A program made the position numbers and the translations under genes. Below are positions 17,201-22,865 of a stretch of 22,865 nucleotides of DNA, in pieces. How positions within the stretch are numbered: position 1 is the first letter of the stretch; each line of letters starts with the position of its first letter. This stretch comes from Caulobacter sp. CCH9-E1 (GTDB taxonomy: Bacteria; Pseudomonadota; Alphaproteobacteria; Caulobacterales; Caulobacteraceae), in NCBI RefSeq assembly GCF_001556515.1, contig NZ_LSJA01000230.1, positions 1 through 22,865 of the forward strand, read 5' to 3'. The notes beneath the pieces are model-generated. The model saw only the letters and a program-made list of their open reading frames with translations, was not told the DNA's origin and made no database searches.

Positions 17201-18675
17201 ACGTTGAACTTGCCCTTCTTGGGATCGAGCAACGGCAGGATCGTCGGGCCCACCAGGTGGAACGAGATCAGCGACTCGTAGACCTCGCCCCAGAAGGCGC
17301 GACGGTATTTGCCCTGGATGCGCTCGTTGACCAGCACCGACAGCAGCAGGTGCGGAATCGCGTAGGTGACGATCGTCCAGGCGGCCGCGGCGATGATGTT
17401 CTGTTCGAAGATCAGATAGGCCAGCGGCGAGGTCAGGAACACGATGCGCGGCAGCGGAAACTGGAAGTGCAGCATCGCGTTCAGGTAACAGAGGCGCTGA
17501 CCGATGCTCAGGCCCGGCCCGAACAACGGATTGTCGATCCGGAAGATCTGGGTCATGCCGCGCGCCCAGCGAGCCCGCTGGCCGATGTGCAGCGCCAGGC
17601 GCTCGGTGGCCAGGCCCGCGGACAGGCGCGTGTTCAGATAGGCCGTGTTCCAGCCCATGCGCTGGAGCTTGAGCGCGGTGTGGGCGTCCTCGGTGACGGT
17701 CTCGCCGGCGAAGCCGTTGGTCTGCTCCAGCGCCTCGCGACGGATGACCGCGCACGAGCCGCAGAAGAAGGTGGCGTTCCAGAAGTCGTTGCCCTTCTGA
17801 ACGACGCCGTAGAACAGGTCGCCCTCGCCCGGGATGTCCTTCACGGCGCGGATGTTCCGCTGCACCGGATCGGGCGAATAGAAGTAGTGCGGCGTCTGCA
17901 TCAGGGCCAGCTTGGGGTCGGCCTGGAACCAGCCGACGGTCAGCTGCAGAAAGGCGCGCGTCGCCACGTGGTCGGCGTCGAAGATGCAGAGCAGCTCGCC
18001 CGTGGTCTGCGGGATGGCGTTGTTGAGATTGCCCGCCTTGGCGTGCTTGTTGTCGGTGCGCGTGATGTAGCCGCAGCCGGCCTTGCGCGCGAACTCCTCG
18101 AACTCTGGCCGACGACCGTCGTCCAGGATGTAGACCTTGAAGCGATCGGCCGGATAGTCCTGGTCCATGGCCGCGAACACGGTGTCCTGCACCAGCTCGA
18201 GGCTTTCGTTGTAGGTCGGGATGTAGATGTCGACGGTCGGCCAGGTCTCGGGCGGCCCCGTGATCTCGCGCACCTTGCGGTCCAGCGGCCAGATGCACTG
18301 GAGGTAGCCGAGCACCAGGATCAGCCAGGCATAGAGCTCGGCCAAATAAAGGCCCATCCCCAGGCCGGCGGCCAGGGGATTGTCGAAGTGCAGGGTCTGG
18401 GTGGTCCGCCACCAGATGTAGCGTGTCGACAGGGCCGTTGAGACCACGACCAGGCCGACAGTCATCTTCCGGCTGTCGCTGAGCTGGCCGATGGCGGCGG
18501 AGATGGCGAATACGCCGAGGCCGAAGATCAGCTGACCATTGCTGTCCAGCGGGACGACGACGGCCAGCACGACGATCAGCGCCGCCAAGGCGAAGATCGC
18601 ATAGCGCGCCGGCGCGGACGCCACGACGCGACCGAACAGGCCCTCGCCGAGGCCCGATGCCCCCTTGATGTTCAT
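14236..18675 (-). CDS. bcsAB: Fused cellulose synthase BcsA-BcsB (catalytic + PilZ + periplasmic subunit)
   Basis: This is an inner-membrane synthase polymerising UDP-glucose into beta-1,4-glucan and threading it out. The N-terminal half is BcsA: membrane helices, then the GT2 motifs LDDG (184-187), DAD (233-235), TED (328-330) and QRARW (366-370), more helices, and a PilZ domain (about 566-665). The PilZ motif NISMGG (598-603) is intact, but the RxxxR motif reads R571-KHE-H575, so the last arginine is replaced. Residues about 715-741 form a hydrophobic, signal-peptide-like stretch ending in GHAQA. The BcsB part follows to a C-terminal membrane helix and the basic tail ERKRLSDRE. The 1479-aa length is close to the fused AcsAB of Komagataeibacter. 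It starts 2 nt after bcsQ and overlaps bcsC by 4 nt. Confidence 0.96.
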   Translation of the reverse strand: MNIKGASGLGEGLFGRVVASAPARYAIFALAALIVVLAVVVPLDSNGQLIFGLGVFAISAAIGQLSDSRKMTVGLVVVSTALSTRYIWWRTTQTLHFDNPLAAGLGMGLYLAELYAWLILVLGYLQCIWPLDRKVREITGPPETWPTVDIYIPTYNESLELVQDTVFAAMDQDYPADRFKVYILDDGRRPEFEEFARKAGCGYITRTDNKHAKAGNLNNAIPQTTGELLCIFDADHVATRAFLQLTVGWFQADPKLALMQTPHYFYSPDPVQRNIRAVKDIPGEGDLFYGVVQKGNDFWNATFFCGSCAVIRREALEQTNGFAGETVTEDAHTALKLQRMGWNTAYLNTRLSAGLATERLALHIGQRARWARGMTQIFRIDNPLFGPGLSIGQRLCYLNAMLHFQFPLPRIVFLTSPLAYLIFEQNIIAAAAWTIVTYAIPHLLLSVLVNERIQGKYRRAFWGEVYESLISFHLVGPTILPLLDPKKGKFNVTDKGGLLEEGYFDFKVLLPLLITTGLLFGGIGSGIAKLLLPQYFDVQLGTIMLNVFWSAFSLLILITAIAVGRETRQVRKHEHLGVVLPTRLYFDDGHVLSTETTNISMGGMAVPAPDDEVIEGRTVTHVEVFAAEKTFGFPVKMLGSGKGGLRFMFTEMTLESRRQLVRVVMGRADAWPLIDDHVSWSAWQSFTDLMRASFSIIFWWRHRDTPRASAAYNRTGATTAAVLLALGLGLGLLSPSEGHAQAARAAARPAAAASGATAAAPAKAIVPGGVRTLSMTLEDLKVNRPLRLIGSAGEAGIPVNLRQDEVVTSAQLTLNFAYSPTLLADLSHLTVLMNDEVIGTVPLTPDGAGGVVVTLPIDPGLFTNENRLGFRFISHYTRSCEDPLHSTLWANISNTRSRLTLTLQQLSVGDSLSRLPGPFFDSTEGRQLKLPFVFAGAPSNELIAAGAATASYFGMTASFHGFAFPVLFNDLPDGNAVVLARGGSQIGGWVVPQASGPMISIVRNPRNPYASLLVVSGGSDEDVLAAARVLASSPKSLSGQSAQVTPQPIARRQPYDAPRWVDTRHPVRLGDLVGQSYLEGAGLRPGLLTAEFRTAPDLFFWPRPGAKLTFGYRYPAGPWLDYTMSRLDVLANDKYIRSIPLRPERTAAKIRDAIGVSAIQHSASVDIPGYNIFGQNQLQFYYDLHSKKKGACEGILPVGIRVGIDADSTLDLTGAHHFSRMPDLAFFASSGFPFSRVADLSETLVLIPQQPSPDTLQALFTLIGRIGDSTGAPAVGVTIARPGESPTLRGRDVLVVGPLSLASQASELFQSAPVRVEGSQLRVASTSPITRLFSRFGSNVDQRDPVAADAALVTNGDFSGVTSWRSPFDKSRVVVAVLSANPARLPEIVNSMDKPEANAAMQGDLAIATDKSFNSFQVSPGFWSGHLPWWVAVMWWCSRNPLLLALAVIGASLVIGLGFWVVLRALERKRLSDREVDPR

Positions 18676-18677
18676 GG

Positions 18678-19433
18678 TCAGTGCGACCCCGGAGCTGTCA
18701 ATCGATCGAGCCGGCCGGCGATCGTGTCGATATCGAGCGCGGCCACGCTGCCCGGCGCGACGCCGACCACGGGCTCGCCGCGGGCGGCCGACTCGGCCAG
18801 GGCCTCGTCGTAGTGGACAACGCCGATGAAGCGCTCGGGCGCGTGGGTGGCGATGAAGTCGGCGATGTCACGGCTGAGACGACGGCGCGGATCGACTTGG
18901 TTCAGGATGCCGAAGGTGTCGGGACGCTCAGAGATCGGGCGCAGCATCAGGCCGTCGCGATAGGTCGGCACCAGGGCCATCGAGCCGGCGTCGGCCAGCA
19001 GGACGATCAGCTTCAGGTCAGCCAGCGCCTCAAGACGCTCCTGCATGCGGCCTTCGCCCGGCGTGGTGTCGGCGATGACGATCTCGTCCGGGGAACGGGC
19101 CAGACCCGCCAGGGCCTGCGACAGGGCCTCCTCGACCAGAAGGTCCTTCATGCGAAGGCGCTCGGCGGTGGTGGCCTCGCCATAGGGCGCGACACGGACG
19201 CCATCGACGCCGCTGACCAGGGCGGCCGACCACGGCAGGCCGCGCGCGGTGCAGCGCGCGACGCCTAGATCACCCTCGTGGTGCGGGGCGAGCAGGAAGC
19301 GCAAGGCGTTCTGGGAATCGAAATCGACGGCGGTGACCTGACGCCCCCGGCGGCGCAAGGCCACGGCCAGGTTGGCGACAAGCGTCGTCTTTCCCACGCC
19401 TCCCTTGGGCGACGACACAACAACAAGAACCAT
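18678..19433 (-). CDS. bcsQ: Cellulose biosynthesis ParA/MinD-like ATPase BcsQ
   Basis: BcsQ (YhjQ) is a MinD/ParA-type ATPase associated with assembly and polar placement of cellulose synthase. The 251-aa product has the deviant Walker A KGGVGKT at 10-16, VDFDSQNALRFLL shortly after (typical of YhjQ, where ParA has DxDPQ), and a Walker B-like IVIADTTPG. FGILNQVD lies where MinD-type proteins carry the nucleotide-specificity segment. The ATG at 19433 directly follows the TAA of the upstream gene (0-nt gap), and the stop is 2 nt from the bcsAB start. This is consistent with coupled translation and membership in the complex. Identification is strong because both family features and operon position agree. 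Confidence 0.92.
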   Translation of the reverse strand: MVLVVVSSPKGGVGKTTLVANLAVALRRRGRQVTAVDFDSQNALRFLLAPHHEGDLGVARCTARGLPWSAALVSGVDGVRVAPYGEATTAERLRMKDLLVEEALSQALAGLARSPDEIVIADTTPGEGRMQERLEALADLKLIVLLADAGSMALVPTYRDGLMLRPISERPDTFGILNQVDPRRRLSRDIADFIATHAPERFIGVVHYDEALAESAARGEPVVGVAPGSVAALDIDTIAGRLDRLTAPGSH

Positions 19434-19877
19434 TTAGAGCGCCTTCCGACCAATCCGCTCGAAGATCTCCGAAAGGGCCTGGGGCGCGGCTTCGACCGTC
19501 TTGGCCGAGCCATAGCGGCTGAACGCGGCGCCCTTGGGAAGATCGGCTTCGGCGCCGCGCGCGCGGCCATCGACCTGCAGGCGATCGAACAGCGAGCCGT
19601 TCGTCGGCGGTTCGGCCGCGAAGCCGGAAGCGGCCGTCGGCGGCGCGACGGGCGCAACTTCGATTGGAGCGGCGGGAGCTTGAGCGACGGGAGCTGGGGC
19701 CATTGGAGCCGGGGCCATCGAAGCCGACGCCGACGTGTCCGGACGAGACAGTTCGCTCTTCGCCCGCGCCATCTTCTCCAGAACCGGCCAAGCCTGTTCC
19801 GAGGCGCGCGGCGCGTCGAACTGCCTGTAGTTCACAGTGGACTTCAACTTATCCATGAGGGCGCTAACGTCGCTCAC
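19434..19877 (-). CDS. BcsR/BcsP-like cellulose accessory protein, first gene of the operon
   Basis: This 147-aa protein has a short conserved-looking N-terminus (MSDVSALMDKLKS, then YRQF and AWPVLEKMARAK) that resembles the small BcsR/YhjR regulator. A Pro/Ala/Val-rich low-complexity centre (about 50-85, MAPAPMAPAPVAQAP) follows, and then a C-terminus with SLFDRL and LSEIFERIG motifs. This layout fits the BcsP/BcsO-type proline-rich accessory proteins found beside bcsQ. I choose GTG 19877 because AGGAAG lies 7 nt upstream. TTG 19898 is an in-frame alternative. The stop abuts the bcsQ start. It probably works with BcsQ in synthase assembly or localisation. The family link is moderate, since low-complexity sequence dominates. 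Confidence 0.72.
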   Translation of the reverse strand: MSDVSALMDKLKSTVNYRQFDAPRASEQAWPVLEKMARAKSELSRPDTSASASMAPAPMAPAPVAQAPAAPIEVAPVAPPTAASGFAAEPPTNGSLFDRLQVDGRARGAEADLPKGAAFSRYGSAKTVEAAPQALSEIFERIGRKAL

Positions 19878-19899
19878 CGGCCAACTTCCTCGTTCCAAT

Positions 19900-19918
19900 T
19901 CGAGCAGTAACTGCTCGA
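19900..19918. promoter_or_regulatory. Perfect 8-bp palindrome (3-nt centre) in the bcs operon leader
   Basis: TCGAGCAG (19900-19907) and CTGCTCGA (19911-19918) are perfect inverted copies around TAA. The element lies 22 nt upstream of the GTG at 19877 and about 9 nt upstream of its ribosome binding site. It could be an operator for a dimeric regulator or an RNA hairpin near the translation start of the whole operon. Confidence 0.5.
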
Positions 19919-20673
19919 TTAGAGATGAATTCGAAACTTCAGATCCAAGCCGACAACTTCAAAGCATAAACCTTGAAACTGTTTCCCTGCGCGCTTCCGC
20001 CCAAATGGGTTGCTGAAACCTTACAGCATTCGACAACCCAAGACCGCGTCGAAAAAGTACAGTTGCAACCTATAGTTTATTATTATTAATCTATCGTTTA
20101 CTCGCCGAGCTCTCGAAGAGAATTTTATAAGCACAACCCAGCAAGGTAAACGCTTGTACACTATCGCAGTCGCTTGGGGTCAAGGGTTCCAATCTGTTAG
20201 ATGACAACTGACAACCCAAAACGGGTAAACCCAAAGACAACTCCAGAATGAAATACCACCTAGAAGCGCACTTCATTTCAGAGAGTTTATTGGACCTACC
20301 AGCACTACTCCTGATTTAGTTACCGACCAACATTGAACGTTGGTCAGCAGCCGATAAGGGCTGATATAGGCCTAGTCGCGCGAACAGCCCAGGCGCAGCT
20401 CGCGCGCTCTATTGTCGCATGCTCGACTTTTGAAATGGGTCGCGAGGGCTACCGCAACGCCAATCGCCATAAGGCTTTGCGCGGTTCGCGATCGTCCGGC
20501 CGTCGATGGTCGGCGGCGCGGAGCGCGGCGTCGATTGTCGGCTAGGTTTTTGACTTAAAGCATTTTTACCATGTTGCTTTAGGCTCGAACGGCGGCGCCG
20601 CGGAGCTTGAACCCGCTTCAAGAGCAATCAAAAGATAACTGCGCCCCGGATGGAGACGCGCCGCGCCTGAAGA
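19919..20673. other. Long AT-richer intergenic region upstream of the bcs operon
   Basis: About 755 bp without a convincing gene lie between the RTX gene stop and the cellulose operon. Part of it is strongly AT-rich (around 20070-20100, with a TTATTATTATTAAT run), as expected for a promoter region, and it contains palindromes. A leftward 61-codon frame at 20091-20276 and frames around 20333-20627 lack good ribosome binding sites and coding character. The bcs promoter(s) and perhaps a terminator for the RTX gene should be here. I cannot fix a -35/-10 pair with confidence. Confidence 0.6.
20325..20345. promoter_or_regulatory. 7-bp inverted repeat, operator-like
   Basis: GACCAAC (20325-20331) and GTTGGTC (20339-20345) are perfect inverted copies separated by 7 nt. 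A smaller CAGCC/GGCTG hairpin follows about 5 nt later. It lies about 450 bp upstream of the bcs operon start and about 330 bp downstream of the RTX stop. It is a candidate regulator site; it lacks a T-run and is not a clear terminator. Confidence 0.35.
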
Positions 20674-21777
20674 CTAGATAATTCCGATCAGCGCATCGAA
20701 GCCGGAAACGTCGTTCAGCGCCACCGCCGCGCCAACCTGGTGCACGGCCAGCGTATCGGCGAAAACATAGAAGTCGTCGCCGACCTGCGCGCCGACATAG
20801 ATCAGGGTCGCCTTGGCGGCGAAGGCGGCGTTGGCGGCCGCCAGGGCGCTGTCGAACGTGGCCGCGCTGGCCACCAGCTGGTAGTTGGCGATCGTGGCGG
20901 CCGCCAGTCCCTGGAAATCCAGGGCGTCCTCGCCGTCGAAATCCAGGATGTGGTCCGGCGCCGAGGGCAGCGAGTCCGAGGCGGCGAAGACAAAGACGTC
21001 CGCGCCAGGCCCGCCGCTGAGGGTGTCCTGGCCGGCGCCGCCGGTCAGGGTGTCGTCGCCCGAACCGCCCTTGAGCGTATCGTTGCCCAGACCGCCGTTC
21101 AGGACGTCCGCGCCGGTCCCGCCGTCGAGGATGTCAGCGCCCCGGCCGCCCGTCAGGGTGTCATTGCCCGAGCCGCCGGTCAGGGTGTCGTCGCCCGAAC
21201 CACCGTCCAGGATGTCGGCGCCGGCGCCGCCGATCAGGATGTCCGCGCCCGAACCGCCCTGAAGCGTGTCGGCGCCCGCCCCGCCATCCAGGTTGTCGTC
21301 GCCATCGCCGCCGAACAGAGTGTCGTTTCCGTCGCCGCCTTCGATGATGTCATCACCGCCCGCGCCGTCCAGGGTGTCGGCGCCGACGCCGCCCGCCAGA
21401 TGGTCATTGGCGTCGCCGCCGGTCAGGAAATCGTCGCCCGTCCCGCCGAACGCCGCGATGGCGTGGCCTGCCTGCGTCGTCGTCGGCTCGAAGAAATCGG
21501 CGCCCGCGCCGCCAATGAACAGGTGGGAGCCGTCTGAGAACTTGATCCGGTCCGCCGTCGCCGCCGCGGGCAGGCCAAAGTTCACCCCGGCCTGCGGGAA
21601 GATCACGGTGCGCGCGCCCAAGGTCAGTTGGTACGAGCCATAACCGTTCGATTGCGGGAAGAAGTTGATCTCGACATCCGTCGCCGAGCCCGACGTGAAG
21701 ACCAGGGTGTCGAAGGTCAGGATGTTGAAGCGCTTTGCTTCGGCGGGGGTGATCTTGGAGAAGGTGTAGGTCGCCAT
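20674..21777 (-). CDS. RTX calcium-binding protein, probable type I secretion substrate
   Basis: This 367-aa protein has no Sec signal peptide. An N-terminal domain of about 85 residues (MATYTFSKITPAEAKRF, then NFFPQSNG) is followed by 17 consecutive nonapeptides of the GGxGxDxLx type (about 111-263), one isolated copy near 89-97, and a C-terminal region of about 100 residues. Such repeats fold into a Ca2+-loaded beta-roll outside the cell, and the uncleaved C-terminus normally carries the type I secretion signal. I choose ATG 21777 because GGAGG lies 6 nt upstream. An upstream in-frame start at 21813 lacks support. No transporter (ABC/MFP) is in the window. It lies upstream of the cellulose operon on the same strand, so a matrix or adhesin role is possible but is inference only. 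No enzymatic domain is recognised. Confidence 0.9.
   Translation of the reverse strand: MATYTFSKITPAEAKRFNILTFDTLVFTSGSATDVEINFFPQSNGYGSYQLTLGARTVIFPQAGVNFGLPAAATADRIKFSDGSHLFIGGAGADFFEPTTTQAGHAIAAFGGTGDDFLTGGDANDHLAGGVGADTLDGAGGDDIIEGGDGNDTLFGGDGDDNLDGGAGADTLQGGSGADILIGGAGADILDGGSGDDTLTGGSGNDTLTGGRGADILDGGTGADVLNGGLGNDTLKGGSGDDTLTGGAGQDTLSGGPGADVFVFAASDSLPSAPDHILDFDGEDALDFQGLAAATIANYQLVASAATFDSALAAANAAFAAKATLIYVGAQVGDDFYVFADTLAVHQVGAAVALNDVSGFDALIGII
20989..21447 (-). repeat. 27-bp-period coding repeats (17 RTX nonapeptides)
   Basis: The DNA repeats with a 27-bp period encoding GGxGxD-type nonapeptides. The units diverge at several positions and stay in frame, so this is protein-level repetition within the RTX gene rather than a CRISPR or noncoding array. 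Confidence 0.9.
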
Positions 21778-21972
21778 GGTCTGCCTCCGCGCCGCGAGAA
21801 CTTTAGCGGTCACCGGTCGATAGAGCCTGACGGCCTAGTCGTCGAGCCCTTGGTCCGGCCAATTTGTCGCAGGGGAGTATTCGTTCGCGGAATAGGGCGT
21901 GAAACGTCCCCAATCCGGGTAATTCGGACGCTCGCCAGCCGGTGGCCGCCGTCCTGAGGCCGGCTCGGCGGA

Positions 21973-21992
21973 TCTCGGCGCGAACGCCGAGA
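21973..21992. terminator. 8-bp hairpin with CGAA loop between the RTX and TonB-receptor genes
   Basis: TCTCGGCG (21973-21980) pairs with CGCCGAGA (21985-21992) around CGAA, a stable small loop. Both flanking genes read leftward, so it lies downstream of the receptor gene and upstream of the RTX gene. It may be a second terminator or part of the RTX leader. The rest of 21778-21972 holds no gene. A weak TATTC/GAATA inverted repeat is at 21878-21894. Confidence 0.4.
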
Positions 21993-22011
21993 CCCGCCTT
22001 GCACGGATCTG

Positions 22012-22043
22012 AAAGGCCGTCGGGTCCGGATTGCGCCGGACCC
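22012..22043 (-). terminator. Intrinsic terminator after the TonB-dependent receptor gene
   Basis: GGGTCCGG (22022-22029) pairs with CCGGACCC (22036-22043) around a 6-nt loop, 7 nt beyond the receptor stop. On the - strand the stem is followed by GACGGCCTTT, giving a short T-run. The stem strength and placement make this the best terminator in the window. Confidence 0.65.
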
Positions 22044-22050
22044 GCCGCGC

Positions 22051-22865
22051 TTAGAAGCTGGCCTTCACGCCGAGGTACATGTAGCGGCCGCGGTTATCGT
22101 AGATGCCGCTGCCTTCGCCCGAACCCGTCAGCTGGTACGGGGGCAGGCGATCGAAGACATTCTCCATGCCGCCATAGACCGTGTAGTTACGGCTGATCGC
22201 ATATTCAGCGGTCAGGTCATGATACATGACCGCCGGATAGTAGTTGATCGTGGCGAAGTCGGCGTTCTGGGGCGGACGACCGCCGACCGACTTGATGTTC
22301 TCGATCACGTCCACCGACATCTTGCCGATGTAGCGGCCTTGATAGCCGATGCTCAGCTTGTCCTTGCGCCATTGGGCCGAGATGTTGAAGGCCCAGCGCG
22401 GATCGCCCAGTTCGTACAGGATCTGGTCCGGACGGTTCGGCTCGTCGATGAACGGGTAGTTGTCGCGCTGAACCACGTAGGTCAGCGTGCCGCGCAGGTT
22501 CACCGTGCCGCTGTCTTCCGGCAGGTTGAAGCGATAGTTCACGTCACTGTCGATGCCGCGCGCGCGACGCTTGGCGAAGTTCAGCGAGGTGTCCTGCAGG
22601 CTGCCTTGCACGAAGAACTTCGTGGTCGGGTCCCGCTGGAACAGGCCGCAGAAGGCGTTGTTCAGGCTGGCGGCGTCATAGCAATTGTTCAGAACCTGCT
22701 GCGGCGCGACCGACGAGATCACGTTGCTCAGCTTGATGTCGTAGTAGTCGACCGAGACGGTCAGCCCCGAGAGGAAGCTCGGCTGCAAGACGGCGCCGAT
22801 CGTCCAAGACTTGGCGGTCTCTTCGCCCAGGTTCGGGTTGCCGGCGCTGGTGATCTCAGTGGTCG
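22051..22865 (-). CDS. TonB-dependent receptor, C-terminal part (runs off the window)
   Basis: The reading frame is open from the stop at 22051 to the right edge, giving the last 271 or so residues of an outer-membrane TonB-dependent receptor. Typical features are NPNLGEETAKSWTIG near the visible start (the common NPxLxPExS/AKxxTxG motif), GLTVSVDYYDIKLSNVIS, alternating amphipathic barrel strands, a VYGGMENVFDRLPP segment before the end, and a terminal strand ending GVKASF with C-terminal Phe. Two cysteines (in NNCYDAA and FCGLFQ) resemble the extracellular loop of Caulobacter/sphingomonad receptors. The plug domain, TonB box and signal peptide lie outside the window, so the ligand cannot be inferred. 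A strong terminator hairpin follows the stop. Confidence 0.92.
   Translation of the reverse strand, partial: TTEITSAGNPNLGEETAKSWTIGAVLQPSFLSGLTVSVDYYDIKLSNVISSVAPQQVLNNCYDAASLNNAFCGLFQRDPTTKFFVQGSLQDTSLNFAKRRARGIDSDVNYRFNLPEDSGTVNLRGTLTYVVQRDNYPFIDEPNRPDQILYELGDPRWAFNISAQWRKDKLSIGYQGRYIGKMSVDVIENIKSVGGRPPQNADFATINYYPAVMYHDLTAEYAISRNYTVYGGMENVFDRLPPYQLTGSGEGSGIYDNRGRYMYLGVKASF

Noticed and set aside
14716..18441. A 1241-codon + strand open frame
   Set aside because: It is antisense to bcsAB. GC-rich codon bias creates long complementary open frames, and the - strand shows all cellulose synthase motifs.
20091..20276. A 61-codon leftward frame (MKCASRWYF...)
   Set aside because: No ribosome binding site, ordinary chance length in an AT-richer gap, and no recognisable features.
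20989..21447. CRISPR-like periodic repeats
   Set aside because: The 27-bp period is continuous, in frame, has no spacers, and encodes RTX nonapeptides.

Overview
The window looks like chromosome from a GC-rich alphaproteobacterium of the Caulobacter type. The grounds are the high GC third-position bias, frequent GGAG-type ribosome binding sites, the alphaproteobacterial UvrB and TonB-receptor sequences, and a Caulobacter-like mix of a type I secreted RTX protein and TonB-dependent receptors. The genus is an inference, because no rRNA or other decisive marker is present.

Left part (1-8586). A perfect 33-bp inverted repeat sits at the very start. It is followed on the + strand by a small membrane protein, a secreted DNA/RNA non-specific nuclease (DRGH motif), uvrB, and a three-helix membrane protein that starts 2 nt after uvrB. 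A conspicuously AT-richer block (about 4600-6390) then holds one large gene for an AIPR-family (abortive infection/phage resistance) protein with a PD-(D/E)XK-like N-terminus. This is the clearest sign of horizontal transfer in the window. Beyond it lie a small DUF2188-like gene (-), a 434-bp stretch without a convincing gene, a thioredoxin-reductase-like flavoprotein (+), and a one-helix exported protein (-).

Centre and right part (8845-19877, - strand). A compact six-gene cellulose synthesis operon of the BcsD-containing (type I, Komagataeibacter-like) class reads leftward: bcsR/P-like, bcsQ, fused bcsAB, bcsC, bcsD, bcsZ. Adjacent genes touch or overlap (0, +2, -4, +9 and -11 nt), so they are almost certainly co-transcribed and translationally coupled. 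BcsAB makes and extrudes the glucan, BcsC is the outer-membrane exporter with a TPR scaffold, BcsD organises chains in the periplasm, BcsZ is the GH8 endoglucanase, and BcsQ and the BcsR/P-like protein are assembly/localisation factors. The PilZ domain of BcsAB has a non-canonical RxxxR motif.

Upstream of the operon is a long (about 750-bp) AT-richer intergenic region with operator-like palindromes. Next come an RTX calcium-binding protein gene on the same strand (20674-21777) and, running off the right edge, the C-terminal part of a TonB-dependent receptor with a terminator hairpin after it. The RTX protein could be a secreted matrix or adhesin partner of the cellulose, but the sequence shows only adjacency.
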